Source of the DNA: Populus alba
Lineage: Eukaryota > Streptophyta > Magnoliopsida > Malpighiales > Salicaceae
NCBI RefSeq assembly: GCF_005239225.2
Contig: NC_133296.1
Location: forward strand, 11,966,001-12,030,000
Direction of reading: 5' to 3'
Length of the DNA: 64,000 nucleotides
The notes beneath the pieces were generated by a model that did no database searches, had not been told where the DNA came from, and was given only the letters and a program-made list of their open reading frames with translations. The position numbers and the translations under genes were made by a program. How positions within the stretch are numbered: position 1 is the first letter of the stretch; every line of letters starts with the position of its first letter. This document shows, piece after piece, positions 60,005 to 64,000 of this stretch.

Positions 60005-61954
60005 CTACTCCTCGTAATCTCCATCTGCTTGATCATCACTATAGTAATATTCTCGCTCGGGAATTTGAATGTACCCGATGCTATTTCGCAAAGCTAACTC
60101 CTTTGTCATCTTTCTCTTTTTATACCTTCTCCAAACAGATTGTATTAAACAAGCAGCCCATGTTCTCCATTGGTGAGAATAGTACCTAAAAGCATGCTGC
60201 AACTTCTTGCTTTGCAGTCGCTTGAATTGATGAGCAAAAAATTTAAGGTCTTTAGCTTCAAGTGCAAACGCTTCAACTTCAGAAAGGGCTTTCACAGTTC
60301 GTGTTGAAGAAGGCAGGTTTGCACTTGATATTGGCATTAAGGCCCAAGTGAGTAATTCCTCACCACAGAAGTCACCAGGTCTAAGGGTGATGGAATTGAA
60401 GAATCCAGACCTTCCTCCATTAGTGGTTGAGCTCTCTAATTGTCCTCTAATGACAAACAACATCTCATTTACTGGATCACCCTCTCGAACTATGTAAGTT
60501 CCCTCGGTACTCAATGATGACACCAGGCGTTCACATATGGCATCGAGTAGCTGGTCATCCATTTGTGAGAAGAATGGGACGCGACGAACAAGGGCCAGAG
60601 ATAAGTGTCGCTGAATTTCTCGTCGGAGGTCCAAAGGCAGTGAATGCAGTATCGATTCTTCATGAACTCCTCTAGTAGCAAGCCATTTGTGCTGAACAAA
60701 TCGGCGAACACGTTCTTGCAAATCTGGAGGTAACTGGCGATGCCTCATCCACTCTTCTGTATCCCTCCGCTTAATCCTCCACTCTTCAACTCTCACCGTC
60801 ATAGATTGCAAGTTGGTCTGCATGTTGCCAATTAACTGTGCCGAGAGAACTAAACCAATAATGCATATGAGAATACAGAACACATTCTCACCCAGAAATG
60901 TGCTCGTTTCCAAGGTCTGACCATATGAGCTCAGATTTCTTAAGCCCCACCAGAGACAGTACAAGAACTTCTCAATGAAACGTGAGGAAGCAACATCATT
61001 GATAAAAGCATCAGCAAATATTCCATACTTAAACGTGAGAGTGCTGTTACGTGCATCACAATTAGCAGGAACATCGGTAACATTCCTCCAATATTGGCGT
61101 TCAGGATTTCCCAAACTATTACAATCTAGATAACTATGGATGCAGCCTACAATTCCTGCCTTATTCTCTTTCGTACATTCTGATTTCCAGCAATAGAATT
61201 GCCTACCCATTGACAATGTATACCAAGAAGCACCTAATGCATGGCTGGCCATCATGTAAAGAATTAGATTGTATGCAGCTCCGGCCCAAGCAGCCTTGGC
61301 AACAAAACCTGTAGATCTTACGATCCTTTGATGCAAAGGAAAGATAAGAAACATTCTGGGAATGTATTGAATAAGAACGATAAGCGAGAGCGTGGTGTTG
61401 GCATGGCCAGTGCTGCTGTTTCTTGTGGCCGGAATTACTAACCAGATGACAATCTGAGGAAGCGGAAGCGCAGCAGCCAGATCGATGAGGAAATCAGACT
61501 TGAGATAACGCATTGCAATCTCCTTAGCATCAATAACAAGTTCGCCCCGTCCAAAAACTCTAGAACTAGGAGCAACAAAAGCTGTACGAAACTTCATAAG
61601 AATATGAAGGGAGAAAAACATGTCTGCTATGGACCTAAAATACGTGATCAACACAGAAAGTTGTTTGTCGATGGATAAGCAAACATAAATATAGTCTGAA
61701 TGGATAGTAATTCGGTCTCGGTTCTGAGGACCGACATAAGGGAGGTAAAAGTAGAGAGGGTCGATGAAGAGTGCAATGATGGAAGTGAGAAGGAAGACAT
61801 GGTTCCAATACATTACAATTTCGCTGTCCGGATCCAGTATCTGATACCGCCATAGGATTTGGAGAGGGTTAGGATCTGTTGTGCTGGTGGCATGTTGGTG
61901 GTGGCGCCTGAAGCGGCGGAACTTTGCTGTTGGGGTGTGAATAAGTCTATTCAT
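60005..61954 (-). CDS. CNGC18: Cyclic nucleotide-gated ion channel, CNGC16/CNGC18-like
   Basis: One intronless frame of 649 aa, starting MNRLIHTPTAKFRRF. Six membrane segments lie between residues ~45 and 400: for example VFLLTSIIALFIDPLYFYL (S1), then a long S5-P-S6 unit with an extracellular Cys-rich loop. The pore reads LRNLSSYGQTLETS; most plant CNGCs have GQN, here it is GQT (T347). The C-linker contains VEEWRIKRRDTEEWMRHRQL. The cyclic-nucleotide-binding domain contains the phosphate-binding LRPGDFCGEELLTWAL (524-539), followed by the calmodulin-binding helix and an IQ motif (IQSVWRRYKKRK, 604-615). CNGC18 is a plasma-membrane calcium channel guiding pollen-tube growth. The predicted end is about 50 residues short of CNGC18, and the missing tail lies downstream out of frame. 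Confidence 0.9.
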   Translation of the reverse strand: MNRLIHTPTAKFRRFRRHHQHATSTTDPNPLQILWRYQILDPDSEIVMYWNHVFLLTSIIALFIDPLYFYLPYVGPQNRDRITIHSDYIYVCLSIDKQLSVLITYFRSIADMFFSLHILMKFRTAFVAPSSRVFGRGELVIDAKEIAMRYLKSDFLIDLAAALPLPQIVIWLVIPATRNSSTGHANTTLSLIVLIQYIPRMFLIFPLHQRIVRSTGFVAKAAWAGAAYNLILYMMASHALGASWYTLSMGRQFYCWKSECTKENKAGIVGCIHSYLDCNSLGNPERQYWRNVTDVPANCDARNSTLTFKYGIFADAFINDVASSRFIEKFLYCLWWGLRNLSSYGQTLETSTFLGENVFCILICIIGLVLSAQLIGNMQTNLQSMTVRVEEWRIKRRDTEEWMRHRQLPPDLQERVRRFVQHKWLATRGVHEESILHSLPLDLRREIQRHLSLALVRRVPFFSQMDDQLLDAICERLVSSLSTEGTYIVREGDPVNEMLFVIRGQLESSTTNGGRSGFFNSITLRPGDFCGEELLTWALMPISSANLPSSTRTVKALSEVEAFALEAKDLKFFAHQFKRLQSKKLQHAFRYYSHQWRTWAACLIQSVWRRYKKRKMTKELALRNSIGYIQIPEREYYYSDDQADGDYEE

Positions 61955-64000
61955 GATCTAATTCCACGGAAGTGTAGCAGGACTATTGATCTGATCCCAA
62001 GATGCGTGGAGGATTGGCTCCTTTTCTGTTTCTTGATCATTGATATTTATTCATTCATCAAAATATATACACATAGACAGTGTGGGGGAATTCAAAGAAA
62101 AATATTGATATTTGAATACAATTTAAACAGGATCGTTGCATAGGAGATGGTGGCTGGGGGGAAATTGGGGGTGGTGGTTTTTCCTCTTCTTTTAGCAGGT
62201 GGTGGTGGTGTTTGTACAAAGTAGATTTTGGTGGGAAAGGAAAGAAAGAGCGTGCAACTAGGAGTCAAGACTAGAAACGCGGGAAACTAAAGTTAAATTT
62301 GGAGAAGAGAGACGTTATTTATTGATTTCCTACATAGCTGAGACCGCCAGGGAGAATGTACAGCAACAACGTGAGAGCAAGAGCTGTGCTCCGTGTGTTT
62401 CTACAAAGTTCGTTCTTTTATAGAAAAAAAAAATGAGCTTTCTCTAACTCCTTATTAGCATTTTGCTAAACAGGAAATCTTGTCTTCAAGATGTGTTTGT
62501 TTAATTAGTAGGAAGAATATGGATTTTGATTTTCTACTGTATTTTCATATGCTATTTTACATGAAGACAATATCTTCCTGCTTTAATATCTACTTATTTA
62601 AGTTATTTTCATTTTGTTATTGTACTCCACACAGTTATCCTCTAAAGCTTCAATTCCCAGGTCGAGTGGGGTGATTGTACTGTAACAAAGCTTATGCGAG
62701 TGGTGGTATTAATTGATTCAAGCAACCTTTAGCTTGAAATATTAGAGAAGTGGAACAATATCGCAAGTTTCCTCTGAATGTTCGTCAGTCTTTGAGGGAA
62801 TGTTGAAGAAAGAAATAAAGCTAAGGAGATGCAAGGTGATTTTAATCCTTTTAGTGCACAACAAAGGGTGCATGAAGAGAGGATATGTAGATAATCACAT
62901 GATGATATTGTTCAGCAGATGTTACCACCAAAGAAAGTCAAATAAGGGAAAAAGTAATAAAAAAGTTCAAAGTAAAAGCACTTTCACTTTGAAACAATCA
63001 GCTATAAGCAGTGTAAGAATATAAAAGATTGAAACAGTTGAGGTTTATTTCATGTCGAGAACAATTTTTGTAGCTGAAAAATCTCTTCAAAGATGTTGGC
63101 AAAATAAAGGAATAGATGAACAGTATGATCTTACTATAATAAAATGAATGATTGACATTTAATATTATTAACTTTGTGTATTCTTAGTATGTCATAGATG
63201 CTATAGTCATCATGGTTATAAAGGATCAAATTATCATGTCATTGTTGATCAAGTGAAGATTTATATTGGGGGTTAACTAATAATTGATAGGTGGATAAAT
63301 TAAAAGATAATTTTAATCAACTTTTTATTATATTATCTTAAAGAACCAGGTTTTTTAAAATTTATGAATTTATCATATGCTTTGAAGACTTATGAGTTGT
63401 TAAACAAGATATTGTTTAGAGAGGTTATTTTGTATATTAAAATATAAAATATTATGTATTTGGTAATCGCTTTAAATTATGTTGTTGAAGAAAAACTCGA
63501 GGGTGTTTGGGAGTGTGGTAGCGGTTGCTTTTCAAATAGCTTTTCGTGCCGAAAAGCATGCCAATAAAGTTTTTTCATTTTTTAAAAAATTATTTTTGAC
63601 ATCAGTACATCAAAACGATCCAAAAAGTACAAACCGCACTCAATTTTAGCAAAAAAAAAAAATTTGAATTTTTTCGAAAAGCCGGTTTGACCGCAATGCC
63701 AAACAGGCACTACTTATTGCGTCAACTTTATACTCAGGATATTAGTAGAATATGCTTTTAGTTAGTTCTATTGTTAACCATACTTATGTATCATAAAATA
63801 TATATACAATAATTGTTATGCTTTTTGTGTGTTTGTACATTGCCAAATCTTCAACAAATTTTTTAAAAGGTTAAAAAAATATTTAGATTGTCAATATTTT
63901 TTTATATTTATTAAAAAATAAAAAAATATTTTAAAATGTAACCACTACTGCAATAATAAACAAGATCGCATCTTTATATCAAGTGCAATTAACTACTTAA
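61955..64000. other. CNGC upstream region and right flank
   Basis: The first few hundred bases are the CNGC promoter/5' UTR, with GT/GG-rich runs at about 62140-62240. Beyond 62400 there is only AT-rich sequence without recognisable coding, apart from the MITE at 63501. Confidence 0.45.
63501..63710. mobile_element. ~210-bp MITE, copy B
   Basis: It starts gggtgtttgggagtgtggta and ends caatgccaaacaggcac; the end, inverted (gtgcctgtttggcattgcgg), matches the start, so the terminal inverted repeat is about 20 bases with mismatches. It aligns along its length with copy A at 24520-24720. Confidence 0.8.

Noticed and set aside
1..64000. CRISPR arrays, operons, bacterial defence or phage genes
   Set aside because: Introns, plant protein families and repeat content show this is plant nuclear DNA; no regularly spaced palindromic repeats were seen.

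Overview
This is plant nuclear DNA. Genes carry many small GT-AG introns, intergenic DNA is very AT-rich, and it is packed with microsatellites, MITE-like repeats and decayed retroelements. Protein similarities point to a eudicot. The repeat style resembles Salicaceae (poplar/willow), but that placement is an impression, not proof. There is no CRISPR array, operon, prophage or other bacterial feature.

Layout: 1-720 retroelement debris; 4352-13517 (+) a bHLH transcription factor of the bHLH80/81 (FBH) type, whose 6.5 kb third intron holds a nested transposon stack; 15441-15929 (+) a single-exon type I MADS-box gene; 15930-28135 a 12 kb repeat-rich gene desert; 28136-31188 (+) an intronless multiple-C2-domain transmembrane protein (MCTP6-like) broken by one apparent base deletion; 31754-37137 (-) an 11-exon CDKAL1-like tRNA methylthiotransferase; 37138-44147 a second gene desert with a 66-bp minisatellite; 44148-55932 (-) a 16-exon SAC1-type phosphoinositide phosphatase; 57947-58946 (+) a small four-exon DnaJ-type zinc-finger protein; 60005-61954 (-) an intronless cyclic nucleotide-gated channel of the CNGC16/18 type whose C-terminal tail continues out of frame to 59825; then repeat-containing flank to 64000.

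The genes do not form one pathway. They look like a conserved block: as I recall the Arabidopsis map, AGL87 (At1g22590), MCTP6 (At1g22610), SAC1 (At1g22620) and a DnaJ-type zinc-finger gene (At1g22630) lie in the same order, so the MADS, MCTP, SAC1 and DnaJ genes here are probably that segment enlarged by repeats and by the tRNA-modification gene.

I found no convincing new biological system. The best leads are the three-layer transposon nest in the bHLH intron, the two frame-disrupted genes (MCTP and CNGC), the altered pore residue of the CNGC channel, a cysteine-rich linker in the methylthiotransferase, and several unclassified repeats.
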